Counted from the first letter of the stretch, positions 12,085 through 25,455 are shown. The stretch: 64,000 bases of DNA from Megalobrama amblycephala (GCF_018812025.1 NC_063049.1:41095503-41159502), one strand, 5' to 3'. Notes: generated by a model not told the origin, from the letters alone. Made by a program: numbers and translations.

Positions 12085-12770
12085 ATTTAAAGAGCGCGTT
12101 AGTAATATAATATGCGCCTATAGGCGAGTGTACACTTTGCTTATTACACACACAGTAGATCGTAAAAATAGGGCCCAAAATGCGAACATGCATTTACTCA
12201 TCTCACTTGCATGAAAACATTCAGTATTCCTCAAAATGAATAAAAACAGTGAAATGCAATCTCAGAATTTTACGTAAACCTGTTATAATTAACTATATTA
12301 AATTAAACAGATATACTTTATGCATTTAATCTCACTTTATTAGTCAATGTCTTTGCTGCTGACCTTCAGTGATCTAATTCGACCATACTAATAAGCAAAA
12401 ATTACTTTATATTAGATTTAGAAATAAAAGTGTTGAACTTCCTTCTCCTGTATCCCATTCATATTCAATCCAAAACAGCAGCACAGGTGAAAGGTTTGTT
12501 TGAGCTGTGCCCTCTACTGTACAGGTGTGAATTTGAATTTCCTTCCACACTAGGCTTATTAATTTCACTTTTGGCGTGAAAGGGCCTTAACATTTGCCAA
12601 AAAATAGAACTTTTTTTGTTATTATTAAAAAAACAAACAAGCAAGCCCAGTCCAGGTGAGAAAAGATAACGCAAAAGTAATGCAAAGCAAGTAACGCAAT
12701 TAGTTACTTTTTTAGGAAGTAATGCAGTATTGTAATGTATTACTTTTAAAAGTAACTTTCCCCAACACTG
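11518..12770. mobile_element. hAT-like non-autonomous DNA transposon in xirp2 intron
   Basis: The ends are CAAAGTTGGGGGTAACGCAT and the inverse, finishing AACTTTCCCCAACACTG. They are flanked by an 8-bp duplication, ATGTTAAG (11510-11517) and ATGTTAAA (12771-12778), one mismatch. An 8-bp duplication and CAG-like termini fit the hAT superfamily. Inside, about 11758-12150 contains a separate block, interrupted by a (TA)n run at 12027-12079, that also occurs alone at about 44308-44600. No transposase frame is present. Confidence 0.8.
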
Positions 12771-13203
12771 ATGTTAAATATATTAAATTGTCTGTTTATG
12801 CTACTTTGTAAACACTAGAAACTCTTCACAGCTATGCTAGGGTGTTGTGATTGGTTTCCAGGGTTTTGCTAGGGTAGATCTATAGGATTTTTTTAAATGA
12901 TCTTTAATGACGAAATAAACAATCTTTAATGACATTTGAATTTACCGCTGTAATGTGATCTCATGCATACTACAGCACACACATAACAGTTCATTTTGTC
13001 TAGTGTGTAAAATTTCTAAATAAAAAAAAAAAAATGAAATTGAGAGGTTTGGACTTATTTTTTTTTACAATAAAATAAATGTTTTTGTATTATACAGATA
13101 GTAAAGTACAGAAAAAAGGTACCGTTGGCTACCGGCACTGAATTTCAGGTACCGATACTGGTACTGGTACCGGTTAAAATGTGAACAATATTTTATGACA
13201 TAC

Positions 13204-13334
13204 CTCAACTTGTTTTTGCAGTGCTCACAGAAAAAACAGGATTTATGGAACTTCTTTTTGTCTGCTATCAGGCCTTCCATGGGGTAAACCCTCTTCTTGC
13301 ACACTGCACACATCTCGGACTTTGGTACTCGAAT
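13204..13334 (-). CDS. xirp2: xirp2 LIM exon, first half of the LIM domain; also holds the long-isoform stop
   Basis: The acceptor is CTTGCCTTCTTGCCAG|A at 13335 and the donor is TTGAG|GTATGT at 13203. In phase 0 it reads IRVPKSEMCAVCKKRVYPME and continues to the ligands of HKSCFFCEHC, a clear first LIM finger (CxxC then HxxCxxCxxC pattern). Phase 0 is what the exon at 25846-25940 delivers, so skipping the giant exon gives a LIM protein. The giant exon's best donor ends in phase 1. In that frame this exon encodes about 30 unrelated residues and stops at 13245-13243, 39 nt before the exon's 3' end. The LIM domain identity is certain; the two-frame use is inferred from junction phases. Confidence 0.88.
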
Positions 13335-14847
13335 CTGGCAAGAAGGCAAGAGATAAGTTTTACTTAGTTCAGTGTTGTGCACAACCAAAATTCCCATGCA
13401 GCACCAAACACTCAGTCCATCTGGGGAACACAGACAACATTCACTACTGCAATGTAAAATTATCTGCAACTTTGTCAACAAGAGCATTAGTGAAAAATGT
13501 GATTAGACACACAAAAGTACATTACTGCATTAATACCTCTAAAATCTGGAAATAAAGTGACACTTGAGAACTTTAACACAGATATGTCAAGTACAAAAAT
13601 GCTAAAATTCTTTTTTTTTGTTTTTTTTTTTTGTTTGTTTGTTTGTTTGTTTGTTTTTTGTTTTTGGAGTTTATTAAATTAAATTTTCACAATGTTTTTA
13701 GGTAACCCACCTTGCTTGGTTAGTTCAGTTCAGTATGCAACCGTGGGTTGCCATTTAGGCTGTTTTTAACCCAACCATTTTATCTTTTACCTGGTCAAGT
13801 GTATGGAAGTCTGAATAAGAAATGGGTTAAAATTTGTTGGAGTTATTTTGGGGAATGTAATAATTATGCAAACTCACAGACAGTCTATAAAAAGAAGGAA
13901 ACAAACGCACACAAAGAAACACAAATTAGACTTTGTTTCCCTTCATTTGGTGTTCTGTATCAATCCCTAAAACATTCTGCTTTTAAAGCACATTTGATTT
14001 TTGCAGCACTCTCAAATGCTAATGAGACAGAGATGAATGGCAATTATGGAGAAAGCACTCAGTGTTATTGAGATTTTTGAAATTCTAAGCTGATAAATTG
14101 TCTGTTTTGATTTTTTGAAGGTGCTTTAAGCAAGAGTAGGCAGAGAGCATTTCTAATTGGCTAAAAAAATTGCTGCTCCCCAGACTCTGTGATTTCTCAG
14201 GAAACCTATTTTAGTGATATGTGTCAGGTAGCATGGGCAAATGTATGTGTGGTGTAAAAAAAATAAAAAAATAATAAAAAAATAAAATAAAACATGCATA
14301 CTTTAGATATATGTGTCAGATAGTATAAACAAATTTATGTGTGGTATTCCAAAATAATAAAATAAAAATAAAAAAGATAATAATAATAAATAAAGGACAC
14401 CTATTTTAGTTATATATATGCCAGGTAAGTATAAACAAATGTATGTTGTATTTTAAAAAAAACATTAAAAAATGAAAAAATAAAGTAAATATATTTTATC
14501 GATGTGTGTCAGGTAGTACAAACACATTTTTGTTTTGTGTTCAAAAAAGTAAACATGCAAAAATAAAATATACAAATTAAACAAGTTAAATTTTAAACTA
14601 TTAACATGCAAATAACTGCAGTGAGTCTCATTACGTTATGACTGTCACATTCACACACACGTCTACTCATCTAAATGTGGATTTATCAACTGGGAAAACG
14701 CGAAAGTTAAAAACATTCAGACTAACACGGCAATGTACCTCAGATGTTTTGTGGTGATTTCATTCCCATCATGCACTGCAGGCATATTTGTATAACCGAC
14801 ACAGCAGTCTCTGTTTGATGCACTAGCCGGTGGCATGGCTCTCTCAC
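13335..14847. other. xirp2 intron between giant exon and LIM exon
   Basis: AT-rich with a (TTTG)n run near 13615-13660 and several A-rich imperfect repeats between 14250 and 14580. A minus-strand frame continues from the giant exon to a stop at 14717, which would be used only if the donor at 14847 is not spliced. Confidence 0.5.
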
Positions 14848-17800
14848 CTGTGACACCTAAGCTTTTGAACACACTCTCACTTTCTGCCCATGTTTTCTGG
14901 AAGTTCTTCATCAGTTCCTCTGCAGAGGCCTCAGGTGACACCTTTACCTCTGACGTCTTTTTCTTCACAGCATCAGCATAGGAAAAAGGCACCCGTTGCG
15001 TTGTAACGCTTTGAGTGTGCTTGGAAACCGTCGTGGTGCTTCTTGATCCGATAATTTTAGTGCCAAACTCGTCAACAGAAGAATAATGTTCAGTGACTGC
15101 TTTTGTCTCCGAAAAGCCTGTTGGATTGACAGACTCGTCTACTTTCACGTCTTTGCACACGGGCGGAGGGGAGCTCAGCTGGGAGCATTGTTCCCTCTCT
15201 GGAGGAAGCTCAGGCTTTGAACCTTCAGATGCAATTTCACTCACTCTTGACTCCTGTTCCTCCTGTTTGTTTTGTAGCGCTTTGATGGGGGAACTTTGCT
15301 CACTCATTTCAAAAACATTTTTAATATCCTTGATGTTGAAAGCAGGAATATCCTCTTGTTGTCTTGCTTTCTTTTCCGTATCAAGCTCCAGGTCCTCAGT
15401 TTCCCTGCCAGGCTTCTCTGTTTTGTCAGCTTGGTCTTTTCTAATACCAACTTTCTCCTCTGACGACTCTATTGTTTTGGCTATTCCAAATAGGTCCATC
15501 TTAGAGAAATTTTCCTTCTCTTTCACTGCACTTTCAGACTTTGTGTCCTCTGTGTTGGGGCCTAAACGCTCAAGAATATTAACAGCATCTCCATTTACAT
15601 TAGCATTAATCACTTCAGCGGTCACCAGTGCTGTTTCAAAAGTCTTTTTGACCCTTTTCTCTTCAGTAGATTTAGAATCGATTTTGATCTGCCGATGGAA
15701 TGTGGCAGGAGATTCCACGATTTCAGACTTCTTTCCGGTGACCGCAATCACATGAGGCACCGGGTCGGGCGAAGCTCCACGGGAGAGCGTCGCTGTGGCA
15801 TTTCTGAGCCGCGTTAGACTATCTGCCCGGCTCGATGAGGGTGAGGGAGTGGCCCTGCTTAAGCGAGAGCTTGGCGTCTCAGACCTGCGTGGCGGAGGTG
15901 TCGGTGGCATTGGGGATGGCGAGGGTGTTGCTCTCTGTGGCGAATCAGTTCTCCTCGTAGACTCGATAGTGATGAACGTGGGTGAGGGAGAGCGCATCCG
16001 TAACAATGGGGACGGAGCTCTGGGGTCGAGAGTTGTAACGCTGCTCAGTTGTTGCTTTCGGCTCTTGCGCGTTGTCTTCGTCTCCTCCTTGACCACTTTC
16101 TGCGTTTTACACTTTGTAGAACCAATTGAAATCTTCGAAATCCTTTGCGTGGCTCCACTAGAGACTAATTTTTCAGAGGTGGCCTCACATTCATGCTTTT
16201 CAATAGTGCCGTCAAAGTGCATTAGCTTAGCTTGAACTAGGTTTTTAACATGAGTGAGAATTTCTTTGAGCTTCTGTTCATTGTGTTCGGCCGCTGCCCC
16301 TTCCAAATCACTCTTCTCCTCTGGCCCCAGAAGCCAGGCAGGCATCTCATTGAGCAACGTCTTCACAGACTTAGAGTCTATTTTTCCTTCAACCCCCTGT
16401 AACTCTGAGATATGAGACAACATCTTTAGCGCTTCAGTTTGACTTAGATATGTGCTGCCACTCTCAGCCAAGGACTCAGCAGGCTCCTTTTGTGCAGATT
16501 TCCCTGTCATTTTTATTGGAACATTTCTGCTTTCATCTTTTGATTCCTCAGGAATCTGCTGGCTTCCACCGGCCTGCTTTTGAAATTTCACAGTCATGCC
16601 CTCCTCCTGGAAACTCTGCTGTTGGACTGTACTTTCAGTTTTGATGACCTCCTTGTAAACCTCTGTGTGTCCCGTTTGAATGGACTGCTGTGTTTGCTCA
16701 ACAGTGATTTCCTCTTGTTTTTTATCAGACGTCAGGACTGGCCACTTAGGCTCAGCAGGTGTGGCTTCTGTGGGCGAGTGGGATGCGGCATTGTTGCCTT
16801 GAGCTGTCTCTCTGTCTTTCTTATTCTTGCTCCTCCTTTTCTTTTTTGGAGTGGCAGGGGGCTCCTCTACAGGTTTCACTTTGGCCTCTTTCTCCACTTC
16901 ACCCTCTGTTTCCGTGGGGCTTCTTTCAGTGCTTTCTTTCACTTGAACATTTTCAGGCTCCGCTGTGGTTTTCTCTTTGCTCTCCAGTTTAGTGCTCTTG
17001 CTAACTTTCTTTGCTTTTTGACTGTCGACCTTTTGTGGCTTCTGCTCAGCATCCTTAATTTGACTCTCTTTGTTTGGTTTGGATCGATCAGGGGAGTTTT
17101 TTTCTTGATTTTTCTTTGGAGAGCTTTCCTCTTTTGTTTTGTCCTCAGATAAAGATATGCTGCTCACATCTTTTCCAACAGTCTCGGATACACTTTTAGA
17201 GACACTTTGAGGTTCGTCTGTTTTGACAGAGGCCTTTATTTCTTCTTGTGTTGTGTTTTTAATAACCGTCCTCGTCACCTGCTGTATATTAGTTGTCATG
17301 GATCTCTTCTTTTTCTTTTTAGTTGAAGTGGAGGTGGTCTGCTGCTGACCTGAAGAGCCCTGAGATGACTGATTAGAGATAATGCTCTGTTTAACTGAGG
17401 AAATAACAGGAGATTCTGGAAGAGATTTCTCATTTGCTGCAGCGATCAAAGCCTTGCTTGGGGGAGCGTTTGAGAGAGCTGTGTGCTTGGATGAATCATA
17501 TGAGTCTGCGGCTGATTCGGATTTGGTCACACTCTTTTGAGCTCTCTCTTGAGTGAAATCAAATGATATGCTTGCCTCTGATTGCACCGTGCCCGTGCTC
17601 TCTGAAGAAAGCATTTCAAGGGCTGCGCTGACTGACTCGTGCATACGGATTTCAAAGGCCGGGGTGCACGGCGGTGGTGGCGTGCAGCTTTCCTCCCTCT
17701 GCTGTCTGTACTTCTGTTCGGCTTTTATTAATGGGGTTTTGAATTTGCTTACTGGGGATTTGCATGGTGGAGGAGGAGAGGCGGGTGGGGTGAGTGTCAA

Positions 17801-20800
17801 GGGGGCGAAAACTTTCTTGGGAGGCCGTGGAGACTCCGGTGGCTGTTTTGTAAATGCAGACTGAATTTCAGAGGATAACACGGTGCAACTGGCCGATGAT
17901 GTGGTGACATTTTTTCTACACCTGGTCTCTTGCGCAGCCTGCCCATCCATTTTCTCGAATGAAATTGCTGGCTCAAGTTTGGGTACTTTGCACAACATTG
18001 GCACTTTTATGGGTTTGACAGTCATCTTAGTAGGTTTGGATGGTGTTATGCTGGGCAGTGGAAGGACGTCCAGCTCCTGCTCTGTGGGAGGGGGAGGGAG
18101 GAGGTCTAGCTCAGCCGTGGCTGGAACAAGAGGAGGAGGTGGTGGGGTTGGTGGAGGAGGTAAATGGTCAAGTTCTGTCTTGGCTGGATCACAAGGAGGA
18201 GGAGGAGTGGGTGGAGGAGGAAGATCATGATCACCCCTGATGCTAGGAGGTGGAGTTGGAAATAAGATGCTATCATAATCCGGAGGGGGTGATGGAGGGG
18301 GAGGCAGTGGGGGTTCAGGGTCAGAAGGAGGAGGTGGCATATACATTTCCTTCTGTTTTCTTTTATCCAGCCTGATTAAACCCTTACAGCCACTTTTTTT
18401 GAGGTTACGGAAGTCAGTCTTTAATGTTTTGACACCGTGTGTTTGTACAATTGTTTTGTGCTCCAGCACTGTGGTTTTTGTCTCCTGGTTGCATGTTGTG
18501 GTGTGGCCGGTGATTGTAGTACTCTCTTGAGATGCATATCTGTTTTGCGTTGATTGCTTGTGAGTGCTCCTCTGTGATTCACTGCTCACATCAAGGTTTT
18601 TGACCACAGGGGTAGGACTCTCTGCCGGGATGTCTTTCACTGACGGAGATGAGGTCTTGACGGGAACTTTGGCCTTTCTTATCGGCTCCCTTCGGGGAAT
18701 CGTTGGGCTCGCTCTCCGTGCTGTTTCCATTAAAGATTTTATTGTGCCCTTAACATCTCCTTTTATCACCTCTTCTTTCTCTGATTGCACTTGCTCTTGG
18801 GTGTCGTAGAGTGATTTTATGGAAAGCTTCACATCTCCCTCTGTGCTTGCCCTGCGTTGCATTCTGGGAGACGGAGGAGGCTCGAGTAAGAGTTGAATCT
18901 TGCCTTTCACATCTCCCTGGACACCAATCTCCTGCTGGTAAACCTTTCTCTCATTTGACGCTTCTTGTAGACTCTGTATTGCCGTGTGAATGTCACCCTT
19001 TACAATCATCTCCTTCTCCACTTCTTTCACTGCATATTTGGCCTCCTCCAGCGATTTCAACTTACCTTTGATGTCACCTGGCACTAAATCTTCTATGACA
19101 ATTTCTACCTTGGTGGAAGCTGAGTTTTTGAGTGATTTCAGTGCTCCTTTGATGTTACCAGGAATGATTTCGGGCTTTTCCACCTCTCTGGGCTGATTCT
19201 GGGCCTCCTCTAGAGACCTCAGTGTTGTAGGTAAATCAGCTCGAACGACAACTTCTTTCTCCAAAACAACTGCCTGGTTTACAGACTGTGTCAGTGAATT
19301 CATCGCTGCTTGCAGGTCTCCTCTCACAATCTCTTCTCTCTGTAAGTGTTCAAATGAGACTGGAGGCTCGGTCATGAAAACCTTAACTGTGTTATGCACA
19401 TCGCCCGGGACTATATCTTCCCTGTCCACCAGACGACCGATTTGAGCTTGATTACGTGTCAGGCTGAGTTTCATTTCTTTAATATCACCACCAATGATTT
19501 CCTCTTTTTCAATTTTACCTGGGTCTGCCTCATCTGGCTCTACCTGCAGCTTTTTGAGGTAATCGAGTGCACCAGACTCAATACACGTAGAATAAAAGCT
19601 CACCTTTCCCCTTTCTGCTTCATCCACTTTAATTCTCGCAATCTCCTCTGTGTCTGGATTGCAAAGTCTCTCTAGGCAGCCTTTCACATTACCTCTGACT
19701 ATATTTTCTTTCTGAATGTTTGATTCCTCGTGAGAATTGAATAAAGAGTAGATGGTCATACGAATATCCCCCTTTTCGTCTTCTTGAATGAGAATGCCCC
19801 GTTTGCCAGTGCTCTCATCTTTTAGCAGGTTGTTTATGGCTTCCTGAATGTCACCTCTTATTATCTCCTCTTTCTCTACAGAGGTGCCACTGCGCTCTTG
19901 GAGCAGCTGTTGCACGGTGCCGCTGATGTCTCCCCTCTCCTCTGCATTTATAATGATTTTTTTCTCCGTTTTCTCCTGTCTGTTGAGGAGGTTAATCATG
20001 ATGCTTTGCAGATCTCCTTTAATGATGTCTTCTCTTTGGATTTGGGGAGCTTCTTTATTCATGAGGTTGTACTTAGCCATGCGGATATCTCCAATTTCAT
20101 CTGCCTCTATGATGATGCCTTTGGAGTCTACCATTCTCTGGGTGTACAGTTCATCGAGGGTGGCTTTGACACTTTTACCAATGACTTCTGGCTTCTCTAA
20201 GCAGCTCTCATTAAATTCAGTGAATGGGGTCGTTTCAAAAAGCCATGTTGTGGTTTTTACATCTGCTTTGGGGATGTCTTCACAAGTTACCTGTTTACTT
20301 TCATCACTGTCATTAATATGATCAAGAGGATTCTTTTCAAATAGCCACACAGACTGTTTAACATCCCCCTTCAGCTGTTCTTCCATAACAACAGTGTTCA
20401 TCTCATCTTCTGACTTTTCAGCATGTATCTGGTCTATTGTGTGAGTTTCAAACATCCATTTCGCTGTCCTAACATCCCCCTTGTGAATCTCACTCATGCT
20501 GACAGTACGTACCATCTTTTGAGACATTGCATCAGATTCAAAACGCTGCTTGTTTGTTTTAACATCTCCTCCCTGAATGTCCTCAACAGTTTTGATTGAT
20601 ATTTTGGCATCTTCTGCAATCTTATCAAGGGGCTGGGTTTCAAACCTCCATCTCGCTGAGCTGACATCACCTTTGTGGATATCTTCCTCTGTAACAGCTT
20701 TTAAGAGGTAGACTTCATCTGTCTCTTTAATTGAGTCCAGAGGCTTTGTTTCAAACAGCCAGCGGGCTCCTATTACATCACCTCTTTGTATTTCTTCTTT

Positions 20801-23800
20801 TGTAAGTGTGGTCACTTCATGATAATGGCCTTCTTTGTCTTGGATGGCATAGAGAGGCTGAGTTTCAAACATCATGGCATAAGTTTTTACATCTCCTTTC
20901 TCCTCATCCTCTCTGATGACTTTCTGCAGCCTTCTCATTTCGGCCTCAGAGGACGTGTCTTGAATCTCATCTAACGAGTAGGTCTCAAAAATGAATCTGC
21001 CTTTATCAACGTTGCCTCCCTGAACATCTTGTACTGTGCGAGCCCCTTTCAGCTCACTGGGGGTCTCTGAGATTGCATCTATGGGCTGGTTTTCAAATAG
21101 CCATTTGCAGTTTCCAACATTTCCTTTCTGAATATCCTCAGCCTGAGCACTCCTCAGCTGTCTCATGACATCCTCAGAGGTTGAGCTCATCACGTCAGAA
21201 GATTGGGTCTCGAATATGTATTTCATCCGAGACACATCTCCAGATTGTATGTCTATCTCAGTCACACTCTTAAAAGCTTCCTGCTCTTCTCCAGCAATGT
21301 TCTCCAGGTTTTCTGTCTCAAACAGGAAACGTACCATGCGGACATCTTTTCCATGAATGTCCTCTTGTTTCACAGTGTGAGTTTGCAACACTGTCTCAGA
21401 GTTATCCTGTATGGCATCAAGGGTTTGAGTTTCAAAAAGCCAAGTGCATGTTTTTACATCCCCTTTTTGAATTTCACCAGAATCTTTTGTACTCTTAAAC
21501 TCTTCCCTTTCATAAAGCATGTCTATAGGTTTGGTCTCAAAAAGCCACTTACAGGTTTTAACATCACCTTTCACTATTTCTGCTGTTTCCGTAGTAACAC
21601 ACTCCTCGTCTTCAATATTGCTAAAATACTTAATGGCATCGAGTGGCTGGGTTTCAAAAAGCCATTTTCCTGTCTTGACATCTCCAGATTCGACCTCTTG
21701 TTGGGTTATGCCCTTTATGATTTGGAATTTAGTGATGCTCTCGTCGAATTGGTCAATTGGGCGAGTTTCAAACATCCACTGGCAGCTTCTGACATCTCCT
21801 TTGACGATTTCTTCCCGCCGTACGGTTCTGACTTCGTGGTAATGCCCGGAGCTGTCTTGCAAAGCGTACAATGGCATGGACTCAAATAAATCTTTATTTG
21901 ATCTCACATAGCCAGTGGTTACACCCTCCACTTGAATCTTCTGACTTTCGTCATATTGGCTTAAATCATATGTTTCAAAGATTTGCTTGTAATTGCTTAC
22001 ATCCACATTTTCGATATCCTCCAGATTCACAGTTCTTGTTATTTCCTTTTTCTCCTCTCCGATCAGCTCCAGCGGCTGGCTCTCAAACAGCCACTTCTGG
22101 TGTCTAACATCTCCCTTCTCCTCAGATGTCATCGTTCTTTTGAGTTTCCCCACCTCTGCAAGCTCTTTAATCTCATCTTTTGGAGCAGTCTCAAAAAAAT
22201 GTCTGGCAGATTGAACGTCACCTCCAATAATTTCCTCTGCACTTACTGGCCTGGCATTGGAATCGTCCTTCAATGTATCCATCGGTTGCGTTTCAAACAC
22301 CCAACAATTTCTGAGGACATCACCCTTGTAACTTTGATCTATTTGTTCAGAATCAATTGTTTTCATGAACTGTCTCTTTTCCTCTTGAATGTCTTCCAAA
22401 TGTTGGTTCTCAAACAGCCATTTTTGATGTCTCACATCACCTCTTTCTTCATCAGATGCTATGGTTTTCTTAAGTCGGTTTACCTCATCATCCTCATCTT
22501 TGATTTTCTCCAGCGGTTTATTCTCAAACACCCATTTCTGGTGTCTCACATCACCTTTTCCTTCTTCAAACACTGCCTTTTTATTTAGTTTTCCCACCTC
22601 AGGAAGCTCTTTGAGTTCATCCAGTTGAGCATTTTCAAATAAGTGTCTCACAGAGCGAACATTACCTCCAATAATCTGTTCTGTCGTGACAGGTCTGGAG
22701 TTGGCATCATCTTTAAGCGTGTCCATAGGCTGCGTCTCGAACACCATGCAGTGTTTTCGTACATCCGCCCCAATAATTTCATCTTTCTGCTGCTGTTGCA
22801 GTCTCTCCCACTGAGCATTTATAGAGTCAAGCCTCTTGGTCTCAAACAGCCACCTTCCTCTTTTCACACCATCCAGCTGGTTGTCTTCCATGGATATACT
22901 GGAGATGAGCCTGACCTGAGAAAGTTCCATGTCAATATCATCCAAAGGCTGCGTTTCAAAGAGCCATCTTGATGTTTTGACATCCCCTTTCTCCGTCTCC
23001 TCTCGACGGACAGAAGTAATCAGAACCATTTCACCGGTTTGTTCCCTCATAACACACATGCATTGTGTCTCAAACATCCATATGACTTTCTTCACTTCTG
23101 ACTTGATCTCCTCTAGTACAGACTTCAGGCTCAGCAGTTGCTTCTCATCCATGGTTTCCGTGTCTCCCAAAGAATCCATTTCTTGGTTTTCAAACATATA
23201 CCTCACAGACTTCACATCCCCTTCAGTGGTTTCTTGTGTGAAGATGACTTCTTTGGTTTGCTCATCATCAGTGTGAATTTTATTTAGCGTATCCATCGGC
23301 TTTGTCTCGAACAACCAAGCGGCCGCACGAACATCTCTTTTCCCCACTTCATTTACTAGATAGTTCCGTTTAGCTGAATCGTGTTGCAGTCCCACTGTAT
23401 CCATGGGCTGCATCTCGAACATCATAGCTGTGTTCCTAACATCACCTCCAGCAATGATTTCCTGCTGAATGATCTTTTTGCTATCCTCTTCATTATCTGA
23501 GTCATTCTTAATGGAGTCCAAAGGTTTGTTCTCAAACATCCAGCGCATGGACTGAACTTCACCTCTCAGAATCTCGTCCCACTCCAAATATTCGCGATCC
23601 GGGCTTCCGTTTGAATTGCTGCCAGCGTGTTCAAACTGGTATGCTACCTCCTGAACGTCTCCTACTGCTTCAATGTCCTCATCATTGTAGAAATCTTTTT
23701 CCAGCTCTTTCCTGACATCAGGGTGGATATGTTTGCAGAGACGTTTCAACTCTAATAGCTCTCTCTGTCTGCAATATTGCTCTCGGTTTACTGTGTGTTT

Positions 23801-24067
23801 CACTGGGTGAGCTGGAGGTTCAGGGAAATTCTCCACATCATCTGAAGGTTCCTCCAGTAAGTCCGGTGGGGGCGGTGGCAGATATTCCAGATCATCATCA
23901 TCATCGTCATCATCGTCCTCATCAAAAGCAAACACAGAACTTGGTTTATCTTCTTCTGCTTTGTCTGTGGAAACACTGTTCAGAGACCTTGATATCTCAC
24001 TCTTCACAGTTTGATGGGATGCACTCACATCTGATGGCATCTGTGAACGGCTTTTGTCACGTTCAAT
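14848..24067 (-). CDS. xirp2: xirp2 giant exon: Xin actin-binding repeats
   Basis: Xin proteins bind and cross-link actin filaments at intercalated discs and myotendinous junctions of striated muscle through 16-residue Xin repeats. This 9220-nt uninterrupted exon contains about 31 recognisable canonical repeats (pattern GDVKTCKWLFETQPLD), roughly residues 165-1275 counted from the first in-exon Met at 24040. About 17 degenerate copies lacking the aromatic core (GDIKGALKSL type) follow to about residue 1770. An acidic run and a PPPPPDLLEEP motif stand near the start, before the conserved block KRLCKHIHPDVRKELEKDF. A large proline-rich region (about residues 1895-1990, many PPPPP runs) could bind EVH1 or SH3 domains. 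A lysine and serine-rich part follows, then the FQKTWAESESVFKSLG motif. The acceptor chosen is CCCTAAAAAAAG|ATTGAAC (24068), in frame with the upstream exon; a second AG just before the Met at 24040 is also in frame. The donor chosen is CACAG|GTGAGA (14847), phase 1. Unspliced, the frame would run on to 14717. Confidence 0.93.
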
Positions 24068-24595
24068 CTTTTTTTAGGGAGAGAATAATGCATATAATTC
24101 AGTCGAGTTCTGAAATAACTTATACTTCAGCTGGACCAGCTGGCTTAGAAAAGTGCTTTGACTTTTTTTAATTGAATGCAAAAGCATAGCAATTTATTTC
24201 AAAGGCCTTTCCAGTATTTTGTGTCCTTATTGTCCATTTAAATTTGAAAAAAAAATTTTTCAAAATCTTTTTTTTTTCTTTTGTGTCTGAAAATGTTTTG
24301 CTTGAGAAATTTTTGCTTAAGTGTCAAAAAGGTTTTTTTTTATTTCTAAATAAATATTTGTTATATTTAAAAACAACTTCATGAATATATTAAACCATCA
24401 ATAATACTGTACTAAATATGAAAATTACAGCACACTAAAAAATGTCTTTTTAATGAGTTTTAATGGGTATTTTTGACATTTTTCAAGTGAAATATATATT
24501 TTTTTAAAAAGGCAAATGTTTTCACTCGTTTCTAATGTGTTTATATTTAAAACAGTAAAAGATAAAATACACTTGTATTAAAGATTCAATTAACA
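24068..24595. other. xirp2 intron, nothing recognised
   Basis: AT-rich with many T and A runs. It contains the polypyrimidine tract of the giant exon's acceptor near 24075-24090 and no other feature I can support. Confidence 0.45.
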
Positions 24596-24598
24596 ATT

Positions 24599-25455
24599 AA
24601 AGCTGCAAGCAGCGATGAAAGGGCCCTCGCACCTGGTGGCCTTATGAGAACTTTCAGGCCAGGACTATAATCAAACGTGAAGTTTGGAGCAGATCGGACA
24701 TTGTATGCCTGAGTTAAAACAACTTCCTGTTTTGTGGTGTTAATCACATACATTAGCAGTTAGCCAAGGGTTCCATGATTTAACATGTTTCTAGCATGTT
24801 TGGTACTTACAAATTTATACAAATGTGTTTCTGGGAGTTTATTACAGTGTGAAGCATGTCATTTCTTGTTGGCAGCAGGTGGCGCTATGACTAACTGAAT
24901 ATTGGCATATAGATGTGCCAATGTGAAGTTTGTGCCAATGTGAATTTCACACATGTGAAGTTTGGGGCAGATCAGACACTGTATGCCTGAGTTACAACAG
25001 CTTCCTCTTTCATGGTAAAACATCAGACTTTGTCAAGCCGCCACAGACACGCCCTTCAGCAAAAACTCAAGATCTTTGATATTTATCATCGCTAAGGCTT
25101 TAAGATTAGAAGTATCTCACTTCCTATTGGGTTTACAGATTTTGCACCTAGGGACTCTTTTGTAGGTATTGGGCTGTTACATCTGTCTATCGAATTTCAC
25201 AGCTGTACGTGAAATGTAGCACGAAGGGCGCTTAATTGAAATATTTTAGGTGGTGCTATCAAGCCATTTTGCCACACCTAATTCTGAAACCCACATCAGA
25301 TGTAAATTTTCACCACTTCTGACATGTGTGCAAAATGTCATGAGTTTTTAAGCATGTTTAAGCCCTCAACAATGCGATTCATTTTGGAGAAGAAGAAGAA
25401 CTGACTGAGCAATTACAATAGGGTCCTCACACCATCAGTGCTTGGGCTCTAAAAA
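24599..25455. repeat. Interspersed repeat starting TTAAAGCTGCAAGCAGCGATG
   Basis: The opening TTAAAGCTGCAAGCAGCGAT and the closing part with GGGTCCTCACACCATCAGTG resemble a repeat that I recall as common in cyprinid genomes. It is present once in this window. No coding potential is visible. The exact ends and the class (TTAA element or other) are uncertain. Confidence 0.55.

Noticed and set aside
10867..13334. Separate LIM-domain gene downstream of xirp2
   Set aside because: The two exons lack their own start and promoter, and their phases match the xirp2 exon at 25846-25940 exactly; XIRP2 is known to have LIM exons at its 3' end.
15093..23276. Many plus-strand frames of 60-228 aa opposite the giant xirp2 exon
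   Set aside because: They are antisense shadows of a long coding exon with strong codon bias; none has a recognised domain, and the Xin repeats on the minus strand are unmistakable.
14717..24067. Assignment of the giant exon to xirp1
   Set aside because: The number of repeats, the total length, the upstream MxxYQAAVSK and PGGLAxVRRQF exons and the 3' LIM exons fit XIRP2, whereas XIRP1 is shorter and, as far as I know, has no such LIM exons. Which fish paralogue (a or b) it is cannot be decided here.
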